DNA of 64,000 nt from Clostridiales bacterium VE202-21 (lineage in GTDB: Bacteria > Bacillota > Clostridia > Lachnospirales > Lachnospiraceae): assembly GCA_000509105.1 (NCBI GenBank), contig BAIF02000079.1:36080-100079 (forward strand), written 5' to 3'. The notes under the pieces are model-generated. The model was given only the letters and a program-made list of their open reading frames with translations, made no database searches and was not told the DNA's origin. The first letter of the stretch is position 1. Every line of letters begins with the position of its first letter. This document shows, piece after piece, positions 63,673-64,000 of this stretch. The position numbers and the translations under genes are program-made.

Positions 63673-64000
63673 ATGGAACGGCTGCTGATGGTTATAAAGG
63701 TGAAACCTGAGATGCGAAATGAATATATTGCAATCCACCAAAATCCATGGCCTGAAATGCTGGAGGCAATCAGGGCTGCAGGATTTATCAATGAACTGAT
63801 CTGGTATTTTGAGGATCAGTCGATTATCTACTTTGAATGTGAGGACGGAGATTATGAGGCGGCAAATGAGAGGCTGAGGGCTACGGAAGTGTGTAAAAAG
63901 TGGGATCTGACGGTAGGGCCGTGGTTTGCAGCTGAGGGGGTAATGCCTGAGAAGATCTTTGAATTAAATCGGGATTTAGCAACGGGCTTTAGTCCCGGCG
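63673..64000 (+). CDS. L-rhamnose mutarotase-like protein, cut by the window end
   Basis: The first 109 residues, with no stop before 64000. It has the mutarotase fold pattern with HQNPWPEMLEAI near residue 22 (compare RHNQLWPEM of rhaM at 39310) and SIIYFECEDGDYEAANERL, and the CKKWDLTVGPWF segment replaces KWWDYMADIM. It is only distantly similar to rhaM and is probably specific for another sugar. GGAGG precedes the ATG. It is the next gene after the URO-D-like protein. Confidence 0.7.
   Translation, partial: MERLLMVIKVKPEMRNEYIAIHQNPWPEMLEAIRAAGFINELIWYFEDQSIIYFECEDGDYEAANERLRATEVCKKWDLTVGPWFAAEGVMPEKIFELNRDLATGFSPG

Noticed and set aside
1..64000. tRNA or rRNA genes, CRISPR arrays, insertion-sequence transposases or phage genes
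   Set aside because: None seen: no cloverleaf-like sequence, regular spaced repeats, transposase motifs or integrase reading frames were found by eye.

Overview
The window looks like chromosome of an anaerobic gut Firmicute, most probably a Lachnospiraceae (Clostridium/Blautia/Dorea type). The evidence is the AGGAGG-type ribosome binding sites, TTGACA/TATAAT promoters, several YesM/YesN-type two-component systems, sugar ABC transporters and a glycyl-radical bacterial microcompartment (BMC). I did not try to name the species. Almost every gene serves plant- or host-glycan sugar catabolism.

Layout. 1-3.5 kb: two arabinan/xylan glycosidases (GH127, GH43). 3.7-7.1 kb: a small DUF6506-like protein, then rhamnulokinase (rhaB) and L-rhamnose isomerase (rhaA), followed by an orphan promoter-terminator unit that may be a small RNA. 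7.4-9.6 kb: Uma2-like nuclease, a small HTH regulator and a PHP phosphoesterase. 9.7-25.1 kb: a complete BMC locus for deoxysugar breakdown. It holds a B12-independent propanediol dehydratase (glycyl radical enzyme) and its activase, a class II fuculose/rhamnulose-1-phosphate aldolase, PduP, PduL, PduS, PduT, two alcohol dehydrogenases, seven shell proteins including the PduT trimer and the PduN-type vertex protein, a PduV/EutP GTPase and a DeoR regulator. 25.2-27.5 kb: a degenerate-GGDEF/intact-EAL c-di-GMP protein. 27.9-39.6 kb: AraC regulator, a fucose/arabinose-type isomerase, a YesM/YesN pair, the rhamnose ABC transporter (RhaT-P-Q-S type) and L-rhamnose mutarotase. 39.8-46.5 kb: a LacI-controlled operon (ketose-bisphosphate aldolase, LacI, FGGY kinase, galactitol-1-phosphate dehydrogenase-like enzyme, PfkB kinase, aldo/keto reductase). 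46.5-46.8 kb: a 293-bp fold-back element. 47-57.3 kb: a second YesN/YesM pair with a membrane-anchored sugar-binding protein, and an ABC sugar transporter with two different permeases. 57.4-64 kb: AraC, a third sugar ABC operon and a URO-D-like protein plus a mutarotase-like protein that runs to the window edge.

How it works together. Rhamnose enters through the 34-39 kb transporter and is presented by RhaM. RhaA and RhaB convert it to rhamnulose-1-phosphate, and the BMC aldolase splits this to DHAP and lactaldehyde. Lactaldehyde is reduced to 1,2-propanediol, dehydrated by the glycyl radical enzyme to propionaldehyde, and dismutated to propanol and propionyl-phosphate inside the shell. The lumen enzymes carry matching amphipathic targeting helices.

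Caution on quality. At least seven genes are broken by a 1-2 nt indel, mostly in short base runs: GH43, glycyl radical enzyme, PduP, PduS, sugar isomerase, the YesM kinase start and one binding protein. Every one is otherwise intact on both sides. This pattern suggests base-calling or assembly error more than biological decay, but it cannot be settled from this sequence alone.
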